Shown: one piece after another, positions 1 through 8,487 of the stretch | Numbering within the stretch: the stretch's first letter is position 1 | Layout: the number at the start of each line of letters is the position of its first letter | Assembly: GCA_964616405.1 (NCBI GenBank) | Contig: CAZTRE010000005.1 | Location: 1-51,703, forward strand | DNA from: JAEDES01 sp964616405 | Lineage (GTDB): Bacteria > Bacillota_I > Bacilli_A > RF39 > UBA660 | Direction of reading: 5' to 3' | DNA: 51,703 nucleotides | The notes under the pieces: generated by a model | The model's input: the letters and a program-made list of their open reading frames with translations, nothing else | Databases searched by the model: none | Told to the model about the DNA's origin: nothing | Program-made: the position numbers and the translations under genes

Positions 1-59
1 TATGTTAACATAATTTAACTATTTTAAGGTATGCTGTTGCAAAAAATGAGTGAATATAA

Positions 60-88
60 TTGAAAAATTTAAAAAGATGTGATATAAT
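60..88 (+). promoter_or_regulatory. Sigma-A promoter, extended -10
   Basis: TTGAAA at 60-65, a 17-base spacer and TATAAT at 83-88, with TGa just before the -10 box. It lies 23 bases before the first gene's start codon, so the leader is very short. Confidence 0.75.
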
Positions 89-111
89 ATATCAGCCAAA
101 GGAGAGAGAAC

Positions 112-594
112 ATGAAAGAATTAATGGATATACAGGTAATTGAAACTACACGTGGTGGAGTTTTTAGTTTAGATAAAGGATATACTGGTAAGTTATTATT
201 AGGAAGCGATAATTATTTTGAAGGTATAGTTAGAGATCATAGAACTGTTAGTGATTATAGTCTTATTTTTGGACAGTTATATGAAAATGGAGATATTAAT
301 TTTATGAAAGTAGCTCCTAACGATGAAAGAGTGGCAAGACAAGTTGTTGTTGGTACAATTGATGGTGTTTATGTTGGACAAAGTTTTTGTAAAAGCAGTA
401 AATTTGAGTATGCGGATTGTGGATTACGAGTAAATGTTTCAAAAGCCGAGATAATTCGAGATGTCGAAGAAGATGAGGTTAATAAGTTATCTTCTATGAT
501 TAAAGAGTTTGAAACTAAATTAGGTGAAGAAGGAAGAAAATTTCTTGCTTGTGAATATAAGCCGGCAACTCCTAAAAAAAATGTAAAACGATAG
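112..594 (+). CDS. Unknown cytosolic protein, 160 aa
   Basis: I do not recognise this protein. It has no signal peptide or membrane segment, is mildly acidic, and ends in a short basic tail (PKKNVKR). The first two thirds look beta-rich (alternating hydrophobic stretches, for example around residues 80-90), followed by a charged helix near residues 118-145. The ATG follows an AAAGGAG site by about 9 bases and a consensus promoter, so the start is secure. It is a single-gene unit: a terminator hairpin overlaps its stop codon and a tRNA gene follows. Codon use is like its neighbours. Confidence 0.8.
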   Translation: MKELMDIQVIETTRGGVFSLDKGYTGKLLLGSDNYFEGIVRDHRTVSDYSLIFGQLYENGDINFMKVAPNDERVARQVVVGTIDGVYVGQSFCKSSKFEYADCGLRVNVSKAEIIRDVEEDEVNKLSSMIKEFETKLGEEGRKFLACEYKPATPKKNVKR

Positions 595-610
595 TGTTTT
601 ACGTTTTTTT
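583..610 (+). terminator. Rho-independent terminator
   Basis: GTAAAAC (583-589) pairs with GTTTTAC (596-602) and is followed by seven T. The stop codon of the preceding gene (592-594) sits in the loop. Confidence 0.7.
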
Positions 611-630
611 GTGATAAAATGTAGGTGTAT

Positions 631-706
631 GCCGATTTAGCTCAGTTGGTAGAGCAACTCCCTCGTAACGAGTAGGTCGAAGGTTCAAGTCCTTTAATCG
701 GCACCA
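631..706 (+). tRNA. tRNA-Thr, anticodon CGT
   Basis: A full cloverleaf of 76 nt can be folded. The acceptor GCCGATT (631-637) pairs with AATCGGC (696-702); the D arm is GCTC...GAGC, the T loop is TTCAAGT, and CCA is encoded at 704-706. The seven-base anticodon loop CTCGTAA gives anticodon CGT, which reads ACG (Thr). The anticodon stem has a C-C mismatch next to the loop. It follows a terminator directly. A TGATAAAAT box at 612-620 may be its -10 region. Confidence 0.95.
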
Positions 707-853
707 GATTGAAAGAAAACTCGAGCTTTTATGCTTTGAGTTTTAATATACATAAATTTATGTTACAATATTTATAGATTTAAATTTGTTTATGTTAAAC
801 AAAAAGTGCTTTATATTGACGTAATATAAAAAATTATGAAAGGGATCAAAATT

Positions 854-1807
854 ATGAATGAAAAAGTAATAATTAAAGCTATTAATAAAAGTAATCTGTT
901 AAAAGCAATAGTAGATTATATGGAATCAGAAAAAATTGAATATAGTGTTCAAGAAAAATTGTTAAAAACATGTGATGCAAAAAAAATTATTTATATTGAA
1001 GAAGATGAAGGACAATGTATTGAAGATTGTTTTAATAATAAAAACATGTCTTTTATTGTAGTAAGTGGTAAAAAAAGAGTTATTGATTCAAAGGCAAACG
1101 TTAATTATATTATTACAAATTTAGTTTATGATAAAAATGATTATACAGATGTTCAAAAGGAGTATTTGTGTAAGAAGGGAATATACCATGTTTTTCTAGA
1201 AAAGCTTGATGAACTATTAGTAAATGTTAATAATTATAATGAAATGATATATGATCTTACAGAATTGAAACCAATGCCTAATAATTGGATCTTTAATTTT
1301 GATTCTATTAACGACACATATAGTTGGCTATTAAAAAAGGAAAAAAAGTTATCAAATAATTTTGTTCGAAAAATAATTAATTTTTATAATGATAAAATAT
1401 ATGATGACTCTCTACGCGAAATTAATTACTTAACCGAAAAATTAACACAAATAAAAAGTGGGAAAAAGATTGTTGATATATTTGTATGTAGTAAAGAGGA
1501 ATTAAAAAAATTTGAAGAAAATTATTTCTTTAAATTGCTTATAAAAAATATATGTTCTACATATAAAGTTTATTTAATTGATAAAAATAAATTATTGGTA
1601 AATGATAATGAGTTAGCTTTGAAATTAATGGATGGAATAATAATTTATAATGATTGTGTGTATAAAGATACTTATGATGATGAATTATCATTAGGCTATG
1701 TTGACTGTAGTGAAAGCACTATTAAAGAATATAATAAATATTTTGATTATATTTTGAAAGAATATTGTGTTGAAATAAAGAGTGAGAGTGATTTGCATGA
1801 ATTTTAA
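854..1807 (+). CDS. Unknown protein, 317 aa, paired with an SDR
   Basis: I do not recognise this protein. It is a charged, cytosolic protein rich in Lys, Asn, Ile and Tyr, with no membrane segment. It seems to have two alpha/beta halves joined by a charged helical linker: an N-terminal part with several short beta strands (IIYIEED, MSFIVVSG, VNYIITN) and a C-terminal part (VDIFVCS, YKVYLID, DGIIIYND). That pattern could suit a sensing or regulatory domain, but this is a guess. An ATG at 836 is possible, but AAAGGGATC sits about 8 bases before the ATG at 854, which I prefer. The last 11 bases overlap the SDR gene, so the two are probably translated together. Confidence 0.75.
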   Translation: MNEKVIIKAINKSNLLKAIVDYMESEKIEYSVQEKLLKTCDAKKIIYIEEDEGQCIEDCFNNKNMSFIVVSGKKRVIDSKANVNYIITNLVYDKNDYTDVQKEYLCKKGIYHVFLEKLDELLVNVNNYNEMIYDLTELKPMPNNWIFNFDSINDTYSWLLKKEKKLSNNFVRKIINFYNDKIYDDSLREINYLTEKLTQIKSGKKIVDIFVCSKEELKKFEENYFFKLLIKNICSTYKVYLIDKNKLLVNDNELALKLMDGIIIYNDCVYKDTYDDELSLGYVDCSESTIKEYNKYFDYILKEYCVEIKSESDLHEF

Positions 1808-2543
1808 GGGAAAAGTTGTCTTAGTAACAGGATCTTCACGTGGGATAGGAAGAAGTATTGCGGTTAAATTTGCTAAAGAAGGTGCTACTGTAATTATTAA
1901 TTATCGAAGTAATGAAAATGAGGCTAAAGCAATAACAGAAATAATTTCTAGTTATGTTAGTGATTGTATGTGTATTCAAGCAGACGTTTCTAAGGAAAAA
2001 GATGTAAAAAGAATGATTAATACAATTATAGAAAGATATGGACATATTGATATACTTGTAAATAATGCAGGTATAGCAATTGATAATGATTTTCAAAATC
2101 GACATGTTAAAGATTGGCAAGAAACAATTAATACTAATTTAATTGGCGTCTTTTTAACTTCAAAATATGCTGGAAAACATATGTTAGAAAATCAGTATGG
2201 TAAAATTATTAATATTTCATCAACTAATGGAATAGATACAATTTATCCATATAGTATAGATTATGATGCCTCTAAAGCAGGACTTATAAATATGACAAAG
2301 AATTTGGCTATAGAGTTTTCACCTGTAATTAATGTTAATGCAGTTGCTCCTGGATGGGTTGATACTGGTATGAATGATGATTTATCTAAAAGTTATTTAA
2401 AAACAGAGATGGAAAAAACTTTACTTAAGAGATTCGCCGAACCAGAGGAGATAGCAAATGTTGTATTATTTTTAGCGTCTGATTTAGCTCGTTATATTGA
2501 TGGAGAAACTATTAGAGTTGATGGTGGATTAAAAATTGAATAG
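1797..2543 (+). CDS. FabG-like SDR oxidoreductase
   Basis: A classical short-chain dehydrogenase of 248 aa, the usual family length. It has the NAD(P)-binding TGSSRGIG motif near residues 12-19, the NNAG motif, a catalytic Ser in ISST and the YDASK (YxxxK) motif, then the C-terminal IDGETIRVDGG typical of 3-oxoacyl-ACP reductases. RSNENEA after the second strand suggests NADPH preference. The start is placed at the ATG before NFKGKVVLVTG. It overlaps the unknown gene upstream by 11 bases and is not near other fatty-acid genes, so the substrate is uncertain; a sugar, polyol or specialised acyl substrate is as likely as a role in fatty-acid synthesis. Confidence 0.85.
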   Translation: MNFKGKVVLVTGSSRGIGRSIAVKFAKEGATVIINYRSNENEAKAITEIISSYVSDCMCIQADVSKEKDVKRMINTIIERYGHIDILVNNAGIAIDNDFQNRHVKDWQETINTNLIGVFLTSKYAGKHMLENQYGKIINISSTNGIDTIYPYSIDYDASKAGLINMTKNLAIEFSPVINVNAVAPGWVDTGMNDDLSKSYLKTEMEKTLLKRFAEPEEIANVVLFLASDLARYIDGETIRVDGGLKIE

Positions 2544-2594
2544 TAGTGCTGATGTATAAATTTTCAAAAGGCACTGAATTTATAGGTATTAAAG

Positions 2595-2630
2595 AAAACC
2601 ACTAGTTTGTGAATTGAACTAGTGGTTTTT
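2595..2630 (+). terminator. Strong terminator after the SDR gene
   Basis: AAAACCACTAGTT (2595-2607) pairs perfectly over 13 bp with AACTAGTGGTTTT (2617-2629) and is followed by T. It lies between convergent genes and may serve both strands. Confidence 0.85.
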
Positions 2631-2677
2631 GTATTATTGTTAAATATAAAGTTTACTTTATTATCTAATTCGTTTTA

Positions 2678-3381
2678 TTATTTTTTAATAGGATTACATT
2701 GTTGCTTACTTTCGCCTTTTTTATCTACAGTTTGATCTTTAAAGTAACCTGCAAATTTTACAAAATAATCTTCTACTTCTTCTACAGTTGTTTGTTCGTT
2801 TATAGGCATTCTCAAAAATATAGCTTCTGTTGAAGAATCTTGCCATGGATACAATAAGACCATATGTCTTTTTTCAAATTCAATTAATTTTTCATCTATT
2901 TCTATATTTTGGGGAACGTTTTCTTCACCTAATACTTGTTTTATAAAATCATAATCAAAAATTCCTGTTCTTAAAGAGAATTCTATATTGCCTTTCATTT
3001 CGGTTGGATGTACGAACCAGATTGTTTTTGGTCCAACTTCTTCCTCCAATTGGAATGCTAAGTCTTTATTTTCGTTGGATAGGTTGTTAAAGTTAAGCAT
3101 CAGCCATGCATATCCTTTGCCAGCATCTAGAAAGGTATGATTTTCAAATGCTTTTTCGATTGTACCATAAATATCTTCTTTTTCTAGAGCCGTTTCGCCT
3201 GCTTTTGTAATATTATTTCTATTAGCGCTACTCATTACAGTTTGTATTCCTTTTTGTTTGAATATTTTACAGGCTTTTCTTAATGGTAATTCTATTATTT
3301 CATCTATTATATCTGTGGTCTCATCTTGTTTTAATAAATTAACAGCAGCGTATTTATTGGTGCAATTTCGCTTATTAACAT
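2678..3381 (-). pseudogene. Unknown gene, frameshifted at its 5' end
   Basis: An open frame of 185 codons starts at 3235, but clear coding sequence continues upstream in the same frame for about 48 more codons (peptide includes KYAAVNLLKQ and IIELPLRKACKIF). No start codon exists in that frame before a stop at 3383-3385. A textbook start, AAAAGGAGAATTAAA then ATG at 3381, is present but in another frame; it reads 16 codons and stops. One missing base near 3363-3378 explains this. The intact product would be about 234 aa, cytosolic and acidic. I do not recognise a named family. A sequencing or assembly error, a true pseudogene, or internal initiation at 3235 are all possible. Confidence 0.7.
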
Positions 3382-3778
3382 TTTAATTCTCCTTTTATAA
3401 AATATTTTCTATTTTAAACTATTTAGTTGTGTTTAGAGTCAAATAACTTTATTTATTTACATAATATCTAACTTTATTTTAATTATACTCTTAATTGACA
3501 AATAAGAAAATATGAATATTTTATTTCTAAATATATTTTTATTATAAATTAGTGTTTTTGTTTTATTATTACATTTTTTGTAATCTTATGTTTTGATTTA
3601 CTATTCTTTTTTGAATATAAATTAGCAATTTTTATTATAAAATTATTAGGAAAAAATTGGTATTATTATTTTTTTAATAATGATTGATACTAATAATGAA
3701 AAGTGATTTTTTTGACTTTTTTGGATATTTGTGGTATAATCTTATTCGTTCGCGACATCTCGCGGAAGGGAGAAATTT
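3382..3778. other. 397-bp AT-rich intergenic region
   Basis: The region lies between divergent genes. Besides the promoter at 3712-3740 and a hairpin in the following leader, it holds only extremely AT-rich sequence with T and A runs. A possible reverse-strand -35 (AGTCAA on the plus strand at 3437-3442) has no good -10. No coding sequence or RNA was recognised. Confidence 0.6.
3712..3740 (+). promoter_or_regulatory. Sigma-A promoter of the NlpC/P60 gene
   Basis: TTGACT (3712-3717), 17-base spacer, TATAAT (3735-3740) with TGg before it. The short leader contains a GC-rich hairpin, CGCGA (3751-3755) with TCGCG (3760-3764), which stands out in this AT-rich region, followed by the AAGGGAGA ribosome site. 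Confidence 0.85.
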
Positions 3779-4747
3779 ATGAAAGCAAATGATGTTCCCC
3801 GATGGGGAAAGAGATATTTTATAATTACTCTTTTATTTGTTATTATAGTTGGAATTTATGCTTTAAGATGTAGTATCATTTATGAGAGTATTGATGTAAA
3901 GGTAACAAAAAATGCAAAAATAGAATATGGTTCAGCTAATTATAAAGTTGAAGATTTAATAGATAAAATTTCTGGTGATAAGATTAATATTGTTAAAGAT
4001 GTTAATACTAGTGTTGTCGGAAAACAAAAAATTATTTTAGAAGTAACAAAAAGTAATGTTACAAAGGAAATACCTATTAAGGTAGAAGTAGTTGATAGTG
4101 AGGCTCCTGAAATTAACGTAAAAGAGGAAGTTGTTTATGTTAATAACGGATTTTCATATGATTTAAATGAAAATATTGCTAGTGTAGTAGATATTGTTGA
4201 TGGAAACTTAGAATATATAGCTAATGATAAAGTAAATGATAAATCAAGAAATTATTATACTATTTCTGATTTTGATTCTAATACTGATGGAGAACAAGAA
4301 GTAGAAATTAAGGCCGTTGATAAATATGGTAATATTTCTATTAAGAATTTCATAGTAAAGGTTATTAGTAATGGTAAAGAAAAAACAATTTCAAATATTG
4401 CCTATTCTTTAGTAGGAAGTCCTTATGTTTCTGGTGGTAATTCACCAGCAGGATTTGATTGTAGTGGATTTGTTCAATATGTTTATGCCTGTGCAGGCCT
4501 TAAAGTAAGTCGAAGCGCTTCAACACAACTTTATGATGGATATGAAGTTGCTTATAGTAATATAAGAGTTGGAGATATAATTGTTTGGGGATATGGTAGT
4601 GATGCTATTACTCATACGGCAATTTATGTTGGTAATGGATTGATGATTCATGCGGCTACACCAGCAGAAGGTGTAGTTGTTAATCAAGTGGCCGGATGGG
4701 GTGCATATAGTGGTGTACATATTGTATCTGTTAGGCGAATGAAATAA
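3779..4747 (+). CDS. Membrane-anchored NlpC/P60 endopeptidase
   Basis: A probable peptidoglycan hydrolase of 322 aa acting outside the membrane. Residues 13-34 form one membrane anchor after a basic N-terminus. A bacterial Ig-like region (DUF5011 type, with VVDSEAPEI and AVDKYGNIS signatures) covers about residues 85-200. The NlpC/P60 domain fills residues 205-322: catalytic Cys228 in FDCSGF, His279 in THTAIYVG and His291 in MIHAATP. The family cuts gamma-D-Glu to diamino-acid bonds in peptidoglycan stems. The RBS is AAGGGAGA. It has its own strong promoter. A DUF378 gene follows 53 bases later. Confidence 0.9.
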   Translation: MKANDVPRWGKRYFIITLLFVIIVGIYALRCSIIYESIDVKVTKNAKIEYGSANYKVEDLIDKISGDKINIVKDVNTSVVGKQKIILEVTKSNVTKEIPIKVEVVDSEAPEINVKEEVVYVNNGFSYDLNENIASVVDIVDGNLEYIANDKVNDKSRNYYTISDFDSNTDGEQEVEIKAVDKYGNISIKNFIVKVISNGKEKTISNIAYSLVGSPYVSGGNSPAGFDCSGFVQYVYACAGLKVSRSASTQLYDGYEVAYSNIRVGDIIVWGYGSDAITHTAIYVGNGLMIHAATPAEGVVVNQVAGWGAYSGVHIVSVRRMK

Positions 4748-4800
4748 AATATGTATATTTTTCCTATTTGTGGTTAATGCTATTTATAGGAGGAGATATT

Positions 4801-5001
4801 ATGGAGACACTTCAAAAAGTGTTATTAGTTATTACTATAATCGGAGCAGTAAACTGGGGATTAATTGGTTTATTAGACTTTGATTTAGTTGCTATGATAT
4901 TTGGCGCTGGTACTTTATTTACAAGAATTATTTATACTTTAGTTGGTATCTGTGGTCTTGTTAATATTGGTATCTTATTTAACCATATAGAAGCAAAATA
5001 A
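4801..5001 (+). CDS. DUF378 (YuzA-like) membrane protein
   Basis: A 66-aa integral membrane protein with two hydrophobic helices (about residues 5-24 and 37-60). The motif GAVNWGLIGL followed by an aromatic-acidic stretch is diagnostic for DUF378. An upstream ATG at 4768 exists, but ATAGGAGGAGATATT directly precedes the ATG at 4801. The function of the family is unknown. A terminator follows at once. It may share the transcript of the NlpC/P60 gene. Confidence 0.9.
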   Translation: METLQKVLLVITIIGAVNWGLIGLLDFDLVAMIFGAGTLFTRIIYTLVGICGLVNIGILFNHIEAK

Positions 5002-5006
5002 CGATT

Positions 5007-5030
5007 AAAGACTTCGGTCTTTTTTTTTGA
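5007..5030 (+). terminator. Terminator with a UUCG loop
   Basis: AAAGAC, loop TTCG, GTCTTT and a run of T. This is a short, stable tetraloop hairpin directly after the DUF378 gene. Confidence 0.85.
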
Positions 5031-5047
5031 CTTTTTTATTCAGTAGG

Positions 5048-5076
5048 TTGATAAATTGAATTAAAAATGTTATCAT
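5048..5076 (+). promoter_or_regulatory. Probable promoter of cdaA-cdaR
   Basis: TTGATA (5048-5053), 17 bases, TATCAT (5071-5076). It is the best match in the 170-bp gap before cdaA and would leave a leader of about 120 nt. Confidence 0.5.
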
Positions 5077-5200
5077 ATATATTGATAATAGAAATAATGT
5101 TGGGTCATTTTATGTTTATTAATGAATCTAACAATATTATCGAAATTGGAATATGATTTGTATAGACAAAGTGTAATATGCAGAAGGTGAGGATGATGCG

Positions 5201-6031
5201 ATGTCAATAACAATTACAGATATACTAACCATTATTAGAAAATTATGTGATATATTTTTAGTTTGGTTTGTATTTTATTATATTTTAAAAAATATTAAAA
5301 ATAATGTTAAGCTTTCTATGTTATTTAAGGGAGTAGCTTTTATAATAATTTTAAAACTTGTCAGTGATAAATGTGGATTTGTTACAATAGGTGTTTTACT
5401 TGATTATATTATTCAATGGGGTCCTATTGCATTAATTGTTATTTTTCAACCTGAAATTAGAAATGTTCTTGAACAATTAGGTCGTACTCAGTTACTTGGA
5501 CGTCATAAGGTGTTAACAGTTGATGAACGTGAAAGAATGGTTTATGAAATGATTAATGCTATCGATTATTTAAGAAAAGAAAGAATAGGTGCATTAATAG
5601 TAATTGAAAGAGATATCAGTTTAGGAAATTATATTGATAAAGCTAAAAAATTATATGCAGATTTAACTAGTGATTTATTAATTGCTATATTTTATGAGGG
5701 TAATCCATTACATGATGGAGGAGTTATTATCCAAGGTGATAGAATTACGTGTGCTGGAGCAGTTTTCCCAACTAGCAATAGTCCAAAATTAAATAAGAGA
5801 TTAGGTACTCGTCATAGAGCGGCATTAGGATTAGCAGAAGAAACTGATGCAATTTGTATTGTTGTTTCTGAAGAGACTGGTAGAGTATCAATTGCTGTAA
5901 AAGGTGAAATGCTTTATAATTTAACACTTGATGATGTTAGAATGATGTTAATAGATGAGTTAAAACCAAAACAAGACGTAGAATTTGAAGAAGATGAAGA
6001 AGAGGAAGATATATATGAAGAAGATATTTAA
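5201..6031 (+). CDS. cdaA: Diadenylate cyclase CdaA
   Basis: Makes cyclic-di-AMP from two ATP at the membrane; the nucleotide controls potassium and osmotic balance and cell-wall stress in Bacillota. At 276 aa it has the family length. Three membrane helices fall in about residues 1-80, then the DAC domain with the DGG motif at 172-174 (LHDGGVII) and the GTRHRAA motif (Arg204-His205-Arg206). The C-terminus is a strongly acidic tail of Glu and Asp. The RBS is GAAGGTGAGG. The gene overlaps cdaR by 17 bases, the conserved pairing. glmM, the usual third partner, is absent here. Confidence 0.97.
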   Translation: MSITITDILTIIRKLCDIFLVWFVFYYILKNIKNNVKLSMLFKGVAFIIILKLVSDKCGFVTIGVLLDYIIQWGPIALIVIFQPEIRNVLEQLGRTQLLGRHKVLTVDERERMVYEMINAIDYLRKERIGALIVIERDISLGNYIDKAKKLYADLTSDLLIAIFYEGNPLHDGGVIIQGDRITCAGAVFPTSNSPKLNKRLGTRHRAALGLAEETDAICIVVSEETGRVSIAVKGEMLYNLTLDDVRMMLIDELKPKQDVEFEEDEEEEDIYEEDI

Positions 6032-7373
6032 GCAAATAGGTAAGTTTTTTTATCATATCGGATTATTCTTCGATAAGTGGTTAATAACTCCTATTACAAA
6101 ATTAATATTGATAGTAATGAATTTTTTTAAAAACAATTCCAAAAATATTGATAAGTTTATTGGTAAAAAGTCAACTTTATTAGTTATAAGTTTGATTTTA
6201 GCCGGGGCAACATTTGTTATTGTTGATCAAGAATCAAATGTTATGATTGATCAATATGCGGAGATTTTATATAATCAACAAGTTACAGCTGTTTATAATG
6301 AAGAATTATATGTAGTTGAAGGGTTACCAAAAACTGTTGATATTACATTAATTGGTCAAAGAAGACATGTTTTCTTAGCCAAACAATCGCCATCTAAAGG
6401 AGTGTCTGTTGATTTAACTGGACTTAAGCCAGGAAATCATAAAGTAACGTTGAAATATACGCAGAGATTAAAGTCATTAGACTATAGACTTGATCCCTCA
6501 ACTGTTACTGTTACTATTTATGAAAAGGTTAGTGATACACGTAGTTTAACTTATGATGTATTACATAAAGATAGTTTAGATAAAAAGTTATATATAAGTG
6601 ATATTGAATTAGATAGAACTGATGTAATTATTAAAGGCGCTGAATATAAATTAGATCAAGTTGCTTCAGTTAAAGCGTTGATTGATATTAATGAAATTCC
6701 AAATCCTAAAGCTGGTGAACTTGAACTTAAAGAGGTGCCACTTGTTGCTTATGATACTAATGGTAAAGTTTTAAATGATGTTGAAATTGTTCCTAAGACA
6801 GTAAAAGCTAAGATTACCATTACTTCACCAAGTAAAGAAGTACCAATTAAAGTTGTACCTGAAGGAAAACTTGCTTTTGGTAAGTCAATTAAATCTATGG
6901 AATTAAGTACATCAACTATAACTGTTTATGGTGAACAGGATGCTATTGATAAGATTGAACAATTAGAGGTTTCTATTGATACTGATGGTTTAGATGAGGA
7001 TAAGGAATACCATGTTACATTGAAGAAACCTAATGGTATTACTGATTTAAGTATAAAAACATTGACAATTAAGGTAATATTAGATAATTCAATCAGTAAG
7101 GAATTTGAAGACTTGTCAATTCAATTTAGAAATTTAGGACCTAATTTTAAGGTTCAAGCATTAACTGATGATGATAGAAAAGTAAATGTTGTTGTTTCAG
7201 GTAGTGCTGATGTTGTGGATAAGATTGAGGCTTCGTCTATTAAGCCATATATTGATTTAAAAGATTATGGTGTAGGTGAACATGAAGTAGTTGTTAAAGT
7301 TACTGGTGATGACTTGAAACTACATTATGAATCTAAGACTAAAAAAGTTAAAATAAGAATTACAGAGAAATAG
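6015..7373 (+). CDS. cdaR: CdaA regulator CdaR, YbbR-domain protein
   Basis: A 452-aa partner of CdaA. It has one membrane helix (about residues 48-66, LLVISLILAGATFVIVD) after a basic cytosolic part, and the rest lies outside as about four YbbR repeats: each shows a VPGLP- or VPV-like opening and a 'tV.v.G....l..i' core. In Bacillus and Listeria the YbbR protein binds CdaA and modulates its activity. A frame open from 5985 is longer, but GAGGAAG sits correctly before the ATG at 6015. A terminator follows, separating it from the next lipoprotein gene. Confidence 0.93.
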   Translation: MKKIFKQIGKFFYHIGLFFDKWLITPITKLILIVMNFFKNNSKNIDKFIGKKSTLLVISLILAGATFVIVDQESNVMIDQYAEILYNQQVTAVYNEELYVVEGLPKTVDITLIGQRRHVFLAKQSPSKGVSVDLTGLKPGNHKVTLKYTQRLKSLDYRLDPSTVTVTIYEKVSDTRSLTYDVLHKDSLDKKLYISDIELDRTDVIIKGAEYKLDQVASVKALIDINEIPNPKAGELELKEVPLVAYDTNGKVLNDVEIVPKTVKAKITITSPSKEVPIKVVPEGKLAFGKSIKSMELSTSTITVYGEQDAIDKIEQLEVSIDTDGLDEDKEYHVTLKKPNGITDLSIKTLTIKVILDNSISKEFEDLSIQFRNLGPNFKVQALTDDDRKVNVVVSGSADVVDKIEASSIKPYIDLKDYGVGEHEVVVKVTGDDLKLHYESKTKKVKIRITEK

Positions 7374-7395
7374 TTTAAGACTATTTCTTTTTTTG
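7366..7395 (+). terminator. Terminator after cdaR
   Basis: AGAAATAGT (7366-7374) pairs with ACTATTTCT (7380-7388) and is followed by T. The cdaR stop codon lies within the stem. Confidence 0.8.
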
Positions 7396-7450
7396 GAATA
7401 AATAATTTATCCATAAATATAATTTAATAGAAATATTTGTGGGGTGAACT

Positions 7451-8437
7451 ATGAAAAAAATATTATTAGTTTTATGCTCTTTTGTATTTTTGTTAAGTGG
7501 ATGTGGAAAAGTTAGTGAAAATGATATAGTTAAAGAAGTAAAGAATAATATTAAAAAGAGTTATTTGTTGTCAGGCGATTTATCGATTTTAAATAATGAT
7601 GAAGTTTATAATTATGATGTGGAGGTTAGTTATAAACAGGATAGATTTTACAAAGTAGTTTTAACTAATACAAGTAACGATTATACGCAAGTAATATTAA
7701 AAAATAGTGAAGGTGTATATATTTTGACTCCATCATTAAACAAGAGTTTTAAGTTTCAAAGTGATTGGCCATATAATAATTCGCAAATTTACTTATTGGA
7801 AGCTTTGATGAATGATATTGAAAGTGATAGTAAAAGAAAATTTAAAGAAGAAGATGGGAAATATATTTTTGAAACTAAGGTTAATTATCCAAATAATAGT
7901 AATTTAAAGAATCAAAAGATTGTTTTTAATAAAAACTTGGAGATTGAAGAGGTAAAAGTATATGATGCGAATGAGACTATAAGAATGGAATTTGATATTG
8001 AAGATATTGATTATTCACCAACGTTTAAGAAAAATTATTTTGAAGTTGACAATGTAATGCGTACTTTTGGGGAAGATGAAGCTGTGGCAAGTTCTAGTTT
8101 AGATGAATCTATTTTTCCGTTATTTTTGCCTAGTGGTACTAAATTAAGTAATAGTGAAAAAATTATAATGGATGAGGGAGAACGTATTATAATGACCTTT
8201 GATGGGGATAAGCCATTTTTATTAGTAGAAGAAACTGCTAATGTAATGGATGAGTTTACGGTAATTCCAACTTATGGAGAACCATATATGTTAATGGACA
8301 CATTGGGAGTAATGACTAATAATTCATTATCATGGACTAGTGGTGGTATTGATTATTACTTAGTTAGTGAAGTTATGGAAAAAGATGAATTGGTTGAAAT
8401 TGCTCAATCTATAAGTAATATTCCTACCCTTAAATAG
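7451..8437 (+). CDS. LolA/GerS-like lipoprotein
   Basis: A lipoprotein of 328 aa. The signal peptide ends in LLSGC, so Cys18 is the lipidated residue. The mature part has an N-terminal two-thirds of repeated antiparallel strands resembling the LolA-type fold of Gram-positive lipoproteins such as GerS. The C-terminal third (from about residue 220) resembles domains found at the end of anti-sigma and transglutaminase-like surface proteins. The role is unknown; GerS-like proteins act in spore germination in clostridia, which fits the spore genes elsewhere in the window, but the link is inference. The RBS is GGGGTGA. Confidence 0.75.
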   Translation: MKKILLVLCSFVFLLSGCGKVSENDIVKEVKNNIKKSYLLSGDLSILNNDEVYNYDVEVSYKQDRFYKVVLTNTSNDYTQVILKNSEGVYILTPSLNKSFKFQSDWPYNNSQIYLLEALMNDIESDSKRKFKEEDGKYIFETKVNYPNNSNLKNQKIVFNKNLEIEEVKVYDANETIRMEFDIEDIDYSPTFKKNYFEVDNVMRTFGEDEAVASSSLDESIFPLFLPSGTKLSNSEKIIMDEGERIIMTFDGDKPFLLVEETANVMDEFTVIPTYGEPYMLMDTLGVMTNNSLSWTSGGIDYYLVSEVMEKDELVEIAQSISNIPTLK

Positions 8438-8439
8438 TC

Positions 8440-8468
8440 TTTACCTGAATTTTCCTTTGTGCTATAAT
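8440..8468 (+). promoter_or_regulatory. Sigma-A promoter, extended -10
   Basis: TTTACC (8440-8445), 17 bases, TATAAT (8463-8468) preceded by TGc. It drives the thioredoxin-like gene at 8488. Confidence 0.7.
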
Positions 8469-8487
8469 AAATTCGTGGTGATTAAAG

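Noticed and set aside
631..853. Integrated element using the tRNA-Thr gene as attachment site
   Set aside because: No repeat of the tRNA 3' end and no integrase were found in the window, although the next genes are unknown.
1836..2120. Reverse-strand open frame inside the SDR gene
   Set aside because: Shadow of a clear coding gene; the peptide is a low-complexity mix of Ile, Asn, Thr and Ser with no ribosome site.
5101..5160. Short leader peptide before cdaA
   Set aside because: ATG at 5111 opens only 14 codons, with no ribosome site and no regulatory hairpin.
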